Source: Pseudoalteromonas sp. NC201
GTDB taxonomy: Bacteria > Pseudomonadota > Gammaproteobacteria > Enterobacterales > Alteromonadaceae
Direction of reading: 5' to 3'
NCBI RefSeq assembly: GCF_002850255.1
Contig: NZ_CP022522.1
Coordinates: 1,058,097 to 1,122,096 of the forward strand
Length of the DNA stretch: 64,000 nt
The translations under genes and the position numbers were made by a program. The notes under the pieces were generated by a model. That model made no database searches, had not been told where the DNA came from, and saw nothing but the letters and a program-made list of their open reading frames with translations. Shown one piece after another: positions 34,750-44,393 of the stretch; positions within the stretch are counted from its first letter, which is position 1, and each line of letters begins with the position of its first letter.

Positions 34750-36825
34750 CTATTTGAGTCTGTCCATGAGGTAAACAAACTCAAGGCTATTTACCATCGC
34801 TCGCTGTTCATTGTTTGCAGCGCCTGCATGGCCACCTTCGGTATTCTCAAAATACAGAACTTCAAATCCCATATCTTTCATTTTAGCAACCATTTTACGT
34901 GCATGGCCTGGGTGAACACGGTCATCTCGGGTTGAGGTTGTGAAAAATACTTTCGGATATTGTTTGTCTTTACTTAGGTTATGGTAAGGCGAGTACGTTT
35001 TAATGTATTCCCACTCTTCAGGAACATCTGGATTACCATATTCGCCCATCCAACTTGCGCCAGCGAGTAGTTTATTAAAACGCTTCATATCGAGTAATGG
35101 CACTTGGCAAATAACGGCGTTGTAAAGTTCAGGCCTGCGAGTGAAAGCGGCGCCCACTAGCAATCCGCCGTTACTACCACCTTTAATACCTAAATGTTGA
35201 GGTTTGGTTACTTTATCTGCTATCAGCTGCTCTGCTACGGCTTCAAAGTCTTCATACGCCTTGTGGCGATTTTCTTTTAGTGCTGCTTGGTGCCAGCTTG
35301 GTCCATACTCACCGCCGCCACGAATATTCGCAAGCACATAAACACCGCCTTGTTCTAACCAGTTTTTACCAGTTGATGCCGAGTAGTACGGCTGCATAGA
35401 AACTTCAAAGCCACCATAGGCATATAATAAAGTAGGATTGCTACCATCTAACTTGATATCTTTCTTATGAACAATAAAGTAAGGCACTTTTGTACCGTCT
35501 TTTGATGTCGCAAATTTTTGCTGGGTAACAAACTTATCTGCGTCGAAATGTGATTTATTACCTTTGAGTCTGGTTGTTCCAAGTGATTTACCATCGACTA
35601 AGTAAAGACTGGTCGGTGATAAAAAGTCCGTGTAGGTGACAAAAAAGTCGTCTCTATTGGGATCAGTATCAAAAACGGATAATGAACCGGTATCAGGAAA
35701 GTTCACTGGGTCTATTTTCCACTGCCCATTAGCTTTAGGCATATAGCGGAAAACCTTATTCTTTACATCATCTAACACGGTAACTAGTATGGCTGATTTG
35801 GTAAAACTCAAATTTTCTATTGAACGATTTGTTGTTGGCTTGATTAAGCTTGTAAACTGGATATTTTTAGAACCCAAATCGTTAATGTTGGCATATATTA
35901 CTTCTGCTTGTGAAAAGTGCTTCCAAGCAGATTTTAGCTGGATAAAGAGCATGCCATTGTTTAATCCGAGGAGGCTTGCATCGCTAGGCACTGGAATTTT
36001 TATCTGCTTATCACCTTCGAGTTTATAGACGTCGCGAGTATAAAAGCTTGTAGAATCGTATAGAAAGTGATTTGTGTTGCCTTGATCGTATACCGTAAAG
36101 CCTCCGGCACTGATAGAACTTTTATTTGCCTGATAGACCGTTTTAGCGTCGTCCAGCAGCGTACCGCGTTGCCACACTTTAACCGTTCCAGCATAACCTG
36201 AGTCAGTTAATGAGCCTTCTCCAAAATCTGTTGCAACAAATATTGAATTCTCGTTGAACCAAGATACTGAGGTTTTTGCTTCAGGTAAATAAAACCCATT
36301 TTTTACAAAAGATTTGCTTGGAATGTCGAACTCTCTCACGACTTTTGCATCAGCACCACCGCGGGATAAGTACACCAAACAGCGTTCATACTTTGGATAG
36401 TGACAGTTCATTCCGCCATAAACCCAGTTTTCGTCTTCAGCTTTTGCTAGCGCATCTAAGTCGAGAATGGTTTCCCACTTAGGATCCGCTTTTTTATACT
36501 CTTCAAGAGTTGTTCTGCGGTATATGCCTCTTACATGCTCCGCATCTCTCCAGAAATTATAGTAATAACCTGCACGTTCAGTTGCGTACGGAATACGAGA
36601 CCGATCATTGATAATATCTAATGTATTTTGAAAGATATGATTATATTGGCTGTGGCTTTTGAGTTGTTTTAGTGAGCTATCGTTTTGTGCCGTTACCCAC
36701 TCTAGCGCTTGTTTGCCTTCAATCTCTTCAAGCCATAGGTATGGATCTTTTTCTAATGCTATCGATTTACCAGCAAAGGTGGTGAGCATACATAGTGTCG
36801 CAATATTAGTAATTTTTTTTCTCAA
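34750..36825 (-). CDS. Prolyl oligopeptidase (S9A family), exported
   Basis: A 691-residue peptidase with a signal peptide (about 1-23). The N-terminal DPYLWLEEIEGKQALEWV opens the family's seven-bladed propeller, which covers roughly residues 75-420. The catalytic alpha/beta-hydrolase domain contains YAYGGFEVSM, GIKGGSNGGLLVGA (nucleophile serine near 547), TSTRDDRVHPGHARK (aspartate near 631) and EGGHAGAANN (histidine near 667). These enzymes cut short peptides after proline. The full length and all three catalytic residues are present. It is consistent with peptide feeding in a marine heterotroph. Confidence 0.93.
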   Translation of the reverse strand: MRKKITNIATLCMLTTFAGKSIALEKDPYLWLEEIEGKQALEWVTAQNDSSLKQLKSHSQYNHIFQNTLDIINDRSRIPYATERAGYYYNFWRDAEHVRGIYRRTTLEEYKKADPKWETILDLDALAKAEDENWVYGGMNCHYPKYERCLVYLSRGGADAKVVREFDIPSKSFVKNGFYLPEAKTSVSWFNENSIFVATDFGEGSLTDSGYAGTVKVWQRGTLLDDAKTVYQANKSSISAGGFTVYDQGNTNHFLYDSTSFYTRDVYKLEGDKQIKIPVPSDASLLGLNNGMLFIQLKSAWKHFSQAEVIYANINDLGSKNIQFTSLIKPTTNRSIENLSFTKSAILVTVLDDVKNKVFRYMPKANGQWKIDPVNFPDTGSLSVFDTDPNRDDFFVTYTDFLSPTSLYLVDGKSLGTTRLKGNKSHFDADKFVTQQKFATSKDGTKVPYFIVHKKDIKLDGSNPTLLYAYGGFEVSMQPYYSASTGKNWLEQGGVYVLANIRGGGEYGPSWHQAALKENRHKAYEDFEAVAEQLIADKVTKPQHLGIKGGSNGGLLVGAAFTRRPELYNAVICQVPLLDMKRFNKLLAGASWMGEYGNPDVPEEWEYIKTYSPYHNLSKDKQYPKVFFTTSTRDDRVHPGHARKMVAKMKDMGFEVLYFENTEGGHAGAANNEQRAMVNSLEFVYLMDRLK

Positions 36826-36930
36826 AACTTAGTCCCTATTTTATAGTTATTTATTACGTTTTATCATCAAGTCGTCAAAATAGGAATGTGTGCTGATTAA
36901 AAAACGTGATCTGCTTACATCGATTCACAC

Positions 36931-38556
36931 TTAATCTGCTTGCGATGGAGAGAGTTGTGCTTCAATGGCGTGGATCAGCAACATCGCTTTATGCCACTGC
37001 TGTGAAAGTTGCCACATCTCCGCCAGTGTATTGATATTGCTTACCATCTTATCTATCGCCAGTGATGCGTGAGTACCTGCTAGAATTAAGTCGTCTTTCA
37101 CATCGTCATGTAAACGTTGCAATGTCTCTTGCGCCTGCAACAGCTCTGCAGGTGTTATGCTTTGCCCATGTAAACTGGTTTTCATGAAGTGGCTAAGCTG
37201 GGCTTGGTATTCATTCAATTGCGCATGCAAGTCATGATGCTCTGCGAGTTGCTTATATGGAGCGTGTTCCGTTAATTGTTCTACACAGTGGCTACAAGTA
37301 AACAAATACTGCTCAATACGCATGAGTTTAGCGAGTAGTGAGGTGGTCTGTGATGATAATGCTGATTGCTCTACCGACACAATAAAAAGGCTAATTTGCT
37401 GACATAGAGATTGAACTGCATGAAGTGCCTGTTCAACCGCGAGCTTATCGGTCGGGAGTAGGCATTTATCAAATTGGGCCAACACCTTATCTGCAACGAG
37501 TTTGGACTCAAGCAATAACGCATTGATTGCAAGCTCTGGCGTTTGGGCGATGGTATTATCTAAAAAGCGTGGCCTCGAAGCCGTCTCCTCGGCACTGCAA
37601 AAGCGTTTCATTAAAAAGCCCGCGAGCCTGTCATTGAGTGGAAAGATGAGTAGCACGCCCAAAATATTAAACAAAGTATGAAAAAGTGCCAATGACAACG
37701 CGGGATCGGCAGTGACGCCGAAAAGCGCGGTAAAATAGTTGATGAGATAAAACAACACAGGTAACACCGCAAAAGCGACCATCGCGGTGAACACATTAAA
37801 CATTACCTGAGCCGCCGCGACGCGTTTGGCATTAGCTGTTGCGCCAATGGATGCCAGCATAGATGTTGACGTGGTACCGACGTTTGCACCGATGACCATC
37901 GCGCCTGCGGCATATAACCCAATCATGCCACTAGCAGCGGCGGTAATGGTCAAGGCGATGGAAGCACTGGAGGATTGAGTAAGGGTTGTCATCACCATAC
38001 CTACCAGCAAAAAGGTCAACATGCCGTTTATTCCCTCTGCGGTAAATTGGCTTAAATCAAAAGCCGCAACAATATGCTCAAATGCGCCTTTGAGAATATC
38101 AATACCGATAAAAAATAGCCCAAAACCAACCAAGGCCATGCCTGCCGATGCCAGTCGCGAGCGAGGAAGTAGCAACTTCATCAAGGCACCAATGCCTATC
38201 AAGGGAAGTGCGATAGCTTGGATATTAAATTTAAATCCAACTGCGGCTACCAACCAGCCAGTGATGGTGGTGCCAACATTGGCGCCATAGACAATACCAA
38301 GCGCCTGATGCATGGTAATAAGACCGGCATTTACAAAGCCCAAAGAGGCCACGGTAACCGCACTGGATGACTGCACTAAGGCTGTCATGCAAAAGCCAGA
38401 TGCAATACCGCGCTGAGGGGTTTTGGTCCACACTCCAAGCACTCGGCGCAGTGACGATCCGGCCGCTAGTTTCAGGCCGTCTGTCATCATGCTTATCGCA
38501 ACTAAAAATATCCCCAAACCGCCGAGTAGCGTTCCTGCAAGTTGAAGTGTTTCCAT
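36931..38556 (-). CDS. Na/phosphate symporter (NptA/PhoU-domain type)
   Basis: A 541-residue membrane transporter. It has the family's two inverted halves with the repeated QSSSAVTVASLGFVNAG (near residues 62-78) and QSSSASIALTITAAASGM (near 195-212). The GANVGTT motif occurs twice (near 91 and 222). The C-terminal ~200 residues are a soluble helical PhoU-like domain (QALHAVQSLCQQISLFIV). Bacterial members move phosphate with sodium. It stands alone, next to the AraC gene whose stop is 48 bp upstream of its start; a shared transcript is possible. Confidence 0.88.
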   Translation of the reverse strand: METLQLAGTLLGGLGIFLVAISMMTDGLKLAAGSSLRRVLGVWTKTPQRGIASGFCMTALVQSSSAVTVASLGFVNAGLITMHQALGIVYGANVGTTITGWLVAAVGFKFNIQAIALPLIGIGALMKLLLPRSRLASAGMALVGFGLFFIGIDILKGAFEHIVAAFDLSQFTAEGINGMLTFLLVGMVMTTLTQSSSASIALTITAAASGMIGLYAAGAMVIGANVGTTSTSMLASIGATANAKRVAAAQVMFNVFTAMVAFAVLPVLFYLINYFTALFGVTADPALSLALFHTLFNILGVLLIFPLNDRLAGFLMKRFCSAEETASRPRFLDNTIAQTPELAINALLLESKLVADKVLAQFDKCLLPTDKLAVEQALHAVQSLCQQISLFIVSVEQSALSSQTTSLLAKLMRIEQYLFTCSHCVEQLTEHAPYKQLAEHHDLHAQLNEYQAQLSHFMKTSLHGQSITPAELLQAQETLQRLHDDVKDDLILAGTHASLAIDKMVSNINTLAEMWQLSQQWHKAMLLIHAIEAQLSPSQAD

Positions 38557-38604
38557 ATCCCTTCCACGTATTACATTTTTACTCTGTTTGCTTGTTGCAC
38601 AATA

Positions 38605-39657
38605 TCACTTTTGTTGTGCTTTACTTTGTTTAACGTCAACTTTTACCGTAGAACTCAAACTCTGCAGAAATTGCATAGGCGTTACGCCGTTCCACGACTT
38701 AAACGCACGTATAAAGCTACGCTCATCTGAAAACTGTAGCGTATGCGCCACGTCATACAAACTGCTGCCTTGAGTCAGTCGCAGTTTGGCCTGCTTGTTC
38801 TGTACGTTATTTTTGAGTTGCCTAAAACTGGTTTGATACTCAGCGAGCCTTCGTCTTAATGTTGCCGGACTGATATTGAGCTTGTCAGCCATTTGTTCTT
38901 GGCACAGTGTTCCCGCGTTAAGCTCACTATAGACTTTGTCGAGCAAGTTAGCATGGTCGTTGATCGACTGCTGGTGATGGAGTGTGTTTGCGAGCGAATG
39001 ATAAATGGTATTGAGCGTTAGGTGCTCTAGCTTCGCCAAATCCAATGATTGATTCGTTTCTTGGTATTGATAGGTGAGTAAATAGCGATTACTTAAGGGT
39101 TTAATGGGAATGTGGGTGATAACCGAGTTTAGCAGCGAGCTTGAGTCACTTTTGGTCTGCACTTGTGTCAGTTGAACTCGGGTGGTTTCGGCGCACACAT
39201 ATTTTACGAGGCCATGGATCAATATCAGCATGCTATCTAACATACAGCGAGAAAATTGTGCGTCAGCGGCTGTGGCGTAGTCAAAGGCTGCATCATCAAT
39301 TATGTAACTCACTTGAGAGTGTGACACCTCGCAGAAATTGTAGGTCCCCGCGTGGATAAAGTTATAGCCACGGGCAAGCTCCTGTAAGAGCTGAGTAATG
39401 GTGCGGCAATGGCGCAGACTATTGAATACAAATTCGTTAGTGCCAGGCAGAAGCTTTTTGCGGTTGAGGTTTAGGCTTTCGTCATTGAGCTCGACAGCAC
39501 AGTGTTCCATCACGCGCATAAACTCAATGGCATCTAGGGCGTCAATAGCTTTATTGATAGCCAAATACTGCGCGACCGCAGCAAATTCCAGTTTTGCTGC
39601 GGTGAGTGTGTGCTGCATCAATTGCACGTAGCAAGGTGCAATGGCGGTGTTTGACAT
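38605..39657 (-). CDS. AraC-family transcriptional regulator
   Basis: A 350-residue AraC regulator with an N-terminal effector domain of about 200 residues (type seen in OruR/ArgR-like regulators: LLQELARGYNFIHAG, then NFCEVSH) and a C-terminal double helix-turn-helix. The two helices are seen as QEQMADKLNISPATLRRRL (near 259-277) and the family signature LYDVAHTLQFSDERSFIRAF (near 299-318). It is downstream of the TonB receptor, esterase and lipase genes on the same strand, with a 120-bp gap, and is probably their regulator. Confidence 0.87.
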   Translation of the reverse strand: MSNTAIAPCYVQLMQHTLTAAKLEFAAVAQYLAINKAIDALDAIEFMRVMEHCAVELNDESLNLNRKKLLPGTNEFVFNSLRHCRTITQLLQELARGYNFIHAGTYNFCEVSHSQVSYIIDDAAFDYATAADAQFSRCMLDSMLILIHGLVKYVCAETTRVQLTQVQTKSDSSSLLNSVITHIPIKPLSNRYLLTYQYQETNQSLDLAKLEHLTLNTIYHSLANTLHHQQSINDHANLLDKVYSELNAGTLCQEQMADKLNISPATLRRRLAEYQTSFRQLKNNVQNKQAKLRLTQGSSLYDVAHTLQFSDERSFIRAFKSWNGVTPMQFLQSLSSTVKVDVKQSKAQQK

Positions 39658-39778
39658 AAATACGTAAGCTCATCCTGTCACTCTCAACAATTCAGTTAAT
39701 CAACATCAACTCAAGATAGCAATAGTTTTGCGTTGCAACTTTAGTGCAGTATTTTGTCACCATCCGCCGAGGGAGCTG

Positions 39779-41020
39779 CTAGGGTGCACTTAACCAATTT
39801 TTGATTTGGTTGATTGCACTGGGTTCCCAGCCAAGCTCTAGGTGGTTGGTGGCCACAACCGCCGAGCCCGCCAAGTTACTTATTCCTGTGCTGTCGATGC
39901 AGCTACTGATAAATACAACGCCATCGGAAGGGCCGGTATGTTCATTGTGAATAAATGCCATATCGGCCTGATCGCCACAAAGATTATAAACTTGAACGCT
40001 GCTGTCGGTGCCAGCGCTACGAACTTGGTCTACCAGTGAGTTGACCGTAAACGCTGCGATACCTCGGCCTTTGCTCACAAACCCTAAGCCACCGTAGTAA
40101 GTGGTGTACCAATCTTGCTCTGTGGTGGGCAGTGCATATTTATCATCTAGTGCTTTTAACATCTGCGCGGAGCCGGGAAAGTAAGGCGAGTCGTAAACCC
40201 ACTCGGAACTCGAATACCACAGGCCAAAACATAATATTTGATCATGCGCAGTAGGCCCATTTATGCTGCCGCCACATTGCGAATAAGCACCATAGGTATG
40301 ATTAACGCCGTGACGAAATGACCAATCAATGCCATTGTTGGGGGCGCCGAGCATCACCAGTTTGCGTACATCACTGTTAAATTTAGTGCTCCAAGCATTG
40401 GTCAAAGAAGAAATATACATGCGGGCATTAAACGCGCTTTTTGACCAAGTGACTAAATCGACTTGCGTTGCCCCCGTCTTATTTTTAACCTGAGCGATGG
40501 CATTGGCTATCTGCTCCGCCCAGATAAAGCCATCACCATTTTTATGCGCCAAATTTAAGGCAAAAACCTTGTAATCATCATTGGCAAGCGCTTGCATTAA
40601 GCCTTGCGAAGGGCAGTTTTGTCGACCACAACCGTAACTACCGGCCTCGTTTGGATTTGCCCAAGCCAAATCGGCATCTTGATTGGCACCGTGGATCAGC
40701 AACACCGGTGTTTGGCGGCTGTTACTATCCCAACCCGGTGCATGATAAAGCAGAAACTGCGCAGAGCTTGGTTGGCTAGATGCAAAGAAAGTAGCACGCT
40801 GACCTGATTGATCGCCACGGCCGTCAACAGGAAAACTTTCATTGCCGATATGCCCTGAGCTATCTCGCCATCTTTCAACCTTTTGCCAGCCATTGTTAAT
40901 ACCCGTGGTATAGGTGGCTTCAAGTGTCGCTGAAGCGTGCGCTACACCACTTGCTGCGAGTGAGATAAAAACGAGCAATCCATAAGTGTGAGTGCGCAAA
41001 GTCGTGTTTGTATTTTTCAT
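39779..41020 (-). CDS. Secreted lipase-like alpha/beta hydrolase
   Basis: A 413-residue exported protein (signal peptide about 1-30). VLLIHGANQDADLAW carries the oxyanion turn; the probable nucleophile lies in DLVTWSKSAFNARMY near residue 194, a T-x-S-x-S elbow instead of the usual G-x-S-x-G. LVMLGAPNNGIDWSF and a late NHLELGWEP (histidine near 393) follow the pattern of class 2 lipases and related esterases. Cysteine pairs (GCGRQNC, CGDQADM...SSC) suggest an extracellular disulfide-bonded enzyme. It starts 10 bp after the HSL esterase gene, in the same operon as a TonB receptor. The substrate is not known. Confidence 0.75.
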   Translation of the reverse strand: MKNTNTTLRTHTYGLLVFISLAASGVAHASATLEATYTTGINNGWQKVERWRDSSGHIGNESFPVDGRGDQSGQRATFFASSQPSSAQFLLYHAPGWDSNSRQTPVLLIHGANQDADLAWANPNEAGSYGCGRQNCPSQGLMQALANDDYKVFALNLAHKNGDGFIWAEQIANAIAQVKNKTGATQVDLVTWSKSAFNARMYISSLTNAWSTKFNSDVRKLVMLGAPNNGIDWSFRHGVNHTYGAYSQCGGSINGPTAHDQILCFGLWYSSSEWVYDSPYFPGSAQMLKALDDKYALPTTEQDWYTTYYGGLGFVSKGRGIAAFTVNSLVDQVRSAGTDSSVQVYNLCGDQADMAFIHNEHTGPSDGVVFISSCIDSTGISNLAGSAVVATNHLELGWEPSAINQIKNWLSAP

Positions 41021-41029
41021 ATTTTTACC

Positions 41030-41980
41030 CTAGGTCAAGTCATGTTTTAACTGATTGGCGATATTACTGCGCGCGAGCTTGCAGACGTCGAGCACGGCGA
41101 AGGAGAAAAACGCATGTATGGTATTTTCAAAGCAAGTTAGGGTATTAAGCACACCCGCTTGCTTTAGTTTTTTGGCGAGCAGTATTCCCTCATCGTAAAG
41201 TGGATCGCAGCCGGCAAGCAGCACACTGGTGGCAGGAAGATGTGTCATGTCTTCAATAAATAATGGCGAGACATTGACGTCCGCCGCGCTTTGCTCGGGT
41301 GCGAGATACCAGTTGCAGGTGTCTTTAATTGCCTCTCTGGTTAGCAACAAGTTTCCATCGCCATACTGCAAGCGTGACGGGTAGGTTTCATGGGGAGAAA
41401 AAGAGTCAACTACCGGATAAACGAGGTATAAGTTACTTAGGGTGTTTGGCTGTTGTTGATGTAAGTTATGCGCTGCAACAAGCGCTAAGTTACCACCGGC
41501 ACTGTCGCCCATCAGTGAAATCTTAGTGGGGTCTAGCTCCAACTGCTGGTGGTTTTCTTGCAGCCAATCTACTACGGCTATTACTTGCTGCAGGGCGCAT
41601 GGAAACTTATGCTCGGGCGCGAGGCTGTATTCGACACTGAAAAAAACGACACCGGATTGCTGGCATAAGTCTTTTACCAGACCGTCATAGCAGTCGACAT
41701 CTCCTAAAGACCAGCCGCCGCCGTGGACAAACACCACCGCGGGACTGGGGCTTGCCAAAGACTGCGCTGGGCGGTAACAGCGAACGCTCACGTGAATACC
41801 ATTGTGTTCAATGTGTAGGTCTTGGCTACTTACTTGTGCTTCAATCTCTCCCGCGAGTCCTAAAAACATCGCTCTTGCGCCTTGTCGAGAGGTCTCAATG
41901 GAGATTTCTATGTCATGAATGTCGCCAGCTTGAGCCGCGAGGTCGTCTAACAGTGCTTGTGTTTGTTTGTCTAATTTCAT
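41030..41980 (-). CDS. Hormone-sensitive-lipase (HSL) family esterase
   Basis: A 316-residue cytoplasmic esterase of family IV. VVFVHGGGWSLGDVDCYDGL contains the HGGGW oxyanion motif (near residues 85-89), VEYSLAPEHKFPCAL the conserved PEHKFP, and SLMGDSAGGNLALVAA the nucleophile (serine near 159). The acid and histidine are in AGCDPLYDEG and FENTIHAFFS. It hydrolyses short-chain acyl esters. It sits 2 bp after the TonB receptor stop and 10 bp before the secreted lipase start, so the three are one transcription unit: import of an esterified compound followed by internal de-esterification is a fair inference. Confidence 0.9.
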   Translation of the reverse strand: MKLDKQTQALLDDLAAQAGDIHDIEISIETSRQGARAMFLGLAGEIEAQVSSQDLHIEHNGIHVSVRCYRPAQSLASPSPAVVFVHGGGWSLGDVDCYDGLVKDLCQQSGVVFFSVEYSLAPEHKFPCALQQVIAVVDWLQENHQQLELDPTKISLMGDSAGGNLALVAAHNLHQQQPNTLSNLYLVYPVVDSFSPHETYPSRLQYGDGNLLLTREAIKDTCNWYLAPEQSAADVNVSPLFIEDMTHLPATSVLLAGCDPLYDEGILLAKKLKQAGVLNTLTCFENTIHAFFSFAVLDVCKLARSNIANQLKHDLT

Positions 41981-41982
41981 AA

Positions 41983-44253
41983 TTAAAACTTATATTTAAG
42001 GTTGATACCGTACGTTCTAGGCGCGCCGTAATAACCAAGTTGAACCCCAGGTGCTGCGCTAAGATCGAAGCCGTGTTGACGATAGCGTTTATCGCCTAAG
42101 TTTTTACCGTATAAACTGGCTTCCCAAGTATCGTCCGCGGAGCGGTAGTGTAGTGACATATCAAAGAAGGTGTAGCCTGACTGTGCGAGTACCTCAGAGC
42201 TGCTCACGGTGAGATAGGTTTTACTGCGATAGGCGGCACTACCACGTAGCGAAAATTCGCCTTGCGTAAAAGCGCTAAAGAAGTATTCAAAGCCTGCACG
42301 GCCATTCCATTTGGGTGAATTAACCAGCTCTCTTTCATCGCTGACTTCTTTCCCAAAGTCGCCGATGAGCTCATCATAACCGCCCCCTAAATAGCCCAAG
42401 TTGAGGTTCACAGTGAGGTTATCGGAAGCCACGGCTTCGAGCTCCATTTCTGCGCCATAAATGGTGGCTTTACCTGCATTTTCAAACAGTGATAAAAACG
42501 CGCCGGTGTCGGGGTCGATAGAAAAGCGGCTGAGCTGAAAGTTCTTATAGTCATTGAAAAAAGCCGCGGTATTTAAGCGAATATTCTGCTTATTCAATAA
42601 GGACTTAGAGCCAATTTCATAGCTCCACAAGGTTTCTGGTTCAAAAGGTTGTGCAAATGAGGTGATCCGGCCGTTAAAACCGCCACTTTTAAACCCTTTT
42701 CCGGCGCTCAGGTAAACCATGCTGTCGTCAGATATGGTGTAATCGAACACCACTTTTGGGGTAAACTCTTTCCACTCCTTGGATGCGCTGTAGCCTGTAG
42801 GGCTATAGCCAATGCCTGTGCCGAATACCGCTTCCATTTCCTCAGCCGTTGTTACACCGGTGCCAAAAAACTCCTCGCCTTTGGACGTGACTTCTTTTTT
42901 CTCTATGGTGTAGCGTGCGCCAAGCGTGACGTCGAGCTTTTCAGTCAAAGACCAAGAGAGGTTAGCGTAGAGGGCTGAGCTGGTATTTTCTTGATCGCGT
43001 TCTCCTGCGTTAATCACAGGCCAAGGCAGGTAAACATCTGGTGCCACCATAACGAAAAAGTCCGGAGCAACGGAGCCGCCAAAATTCAGATCGTCCTCAT
43101 TAAAGTAATAGAGCCCAGATACCAAGGAGAACTGGTCGTCTTTGTATAACCATTGAAATTCTTGGCTTATCTGCTGTTGATCTTCGAAATTAAAAATACC
43201 AAATGATGCATCGGGGGTGGCATCTAAGTCTAAGTGCGTGCGGTATTCCATTTCGCGTCGAGCAGTGATGGATTTAAATATCGAGTGGCCCGTGAGATAT
43301 TCAAGCGTTAAGCTCGCTCCCGAGGTATCCAGTTCTTCTAAATCGTTGTAGTTAACGTCAACGAGAAAAGGGTCTTCCTCGGGCGCATAGTAGCCTTCTT
43401 TTACCACCGAATAGATAGGCGTTTCTCTATGTGGGGTGCGTGAGCTTGAGGGGGATGCGTTCGAGCCGTCGACGACTAAATAGGCCGAAAAATTCTCACT
43501 TGGTTGATAAAGTAAACTGCCGCGCCATGCTAGGGTATCTTTGTCGTGGTCGTCACTATTGTTATAGCGATTCTCACTAAAACCATCTCGACTACTTTTG
43601 GCAATTGCAAAACGCCCAGAGAGCGTGTCTTCAATCAATGCGCCGTTGACGCTAGCTTTTATCGTTTGAGCATTATAATTTCCAAGCGCCACGCTGACAT
43701 ATCCTTCGTTGTCTTGCGAAGGTTTGGCACTACTGAAACGCACCGCGCCACCTATGGTATTGCGACCGTAAAGGGTGCCTTGTGGACCACGTAATACCTC
43801 GATTTGCTCAGGGTCGACCACATCTAAAAAGGCACCTTGAACGCGCCCAAGATATACGTCGTCGAGATACACACCAACGCCGGGATCGTTAAACGAGATA
43901 GAGTCAATTTGGCCAATTCCGCGAATATAAATGACGGCGTTGGAAGCATCACCTGAGTGCAGGTTAAGGTTTGGAACGTGAGATGCCAAGCCACCGAGGT
44001 CTTGTACGTTCATCTTCTCAAGCTCTGAGGCGGAGAGGGCGGTCACCGCAAGCGCGACATCTTGTAGATTTTCGGTTTGCCGCGTTGCGGTAACGCTGAT
44101 CCGCTCAATTTTTTTGCTTTGCTCATTGCTAAGCGTGGACTCCGCTTCGGCATAGCTATGGCCTGATAATACTGCCGCTATCAGAAGTGATAGTGTATGC
44201 CGTGGTATACCTTTGGTTGAACTGACTCTGTGCGATTGAGTTGCTGCAATCAT
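41983..44253 (-). CDS. TonB-dependent outer-membrane receptor
   Basis: A 756-residue TonB-dependent receptor. A signal region is followed by a TonB-box-like KKIERISVTATRQTENLQDV, the plug domain (GVGVYLDDVYLGRV, IEVLRGPQGTLYGRNTIGG near residues 125-170) and a 22-strand-type barrel ending in GINLKYKF with the terminal phenylalanine. The layout resembles receptors for small organic molecules in the iron-pesticin or FyuA-like group used for many substrates. It is the first gene of the esterase/lipase cluster. No iron-linked gene is near, so a carbon substrate is more likely than a siderophore. Confidence 0.92.
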   Translation of the reverse strand: MIAATQSHRVSSTKGIPRHTLSLLIAAVLSGHSYAEAESTLSNEQSKKIERISVTATRQTENLQDVALAVTALSASELEKMNVQDLGGLASHVPNLNLHSGDASNAVIYIRGIGQIDSISFNDPGVGVYLDDVYLGRVQGAFLDVVDPEQIEVLRGPQGTLYGRNTIGGAVRFSSAKPSQDNEGYVSVALGNYNAQTIKASVNGALIEDTLSGRFAIAKSSRDGFSENRYNNSDDHDKDTLAWRGSLLYQPSENFSAYLVVDGSNASPSSSRTPHRETPIYSVVKEGYYAPEEDPFLVDVNYNDLEELDTSGASLTLEYLTGHSIFKSITARREMEYRTHLDLDATPDASFGIFNFEDQQQISQEFQWLYKDDQFSLVSGLYYFNEDDLNFGGSVAPDFFVMVAPDVYLPWPVINAGERDQENTSSALYANLSWSLTEKLDVTLGARYTIEKKEVTSKGEEFFGTGVTTAEEMEAVFGTGIGYSPTGYSASKEWKEFTPKVVFDYTISDDSMVYLSAGKGFKSGGFNGRITSFAQPFEPETLWSYEIGSKSLLNKQNIRLNTAAFFNDYKNFQLSRFSIDPDTGAFLSLFENAGKATIYGAEMELEAVASDNLTVNLNLGYLGGGYDELIGDFGKEVSDERELVNSPKWNGRAGFEYFFSAFTQGEFSLRGSAAYRSKTYLTVSSSEVLAQSGYTFFDMSLHYRSADDTWEASLYGKNLGDKRYRQHGFDLSAAPGVQLGYYGAPRTYGINLKYKF

Positions 44254-44393
44254 GCTGAGTAACCTTTTCGTCGTTATTATTATGTTCTCCAGTATAGGAA
44301 TGAAGAAAATTCAATAGCTAGGACAAAAACAGTCAACTTGATGAGCAAATTAGCTCATTACGAACATGGATACCTTATTCATCCATTCAATTC

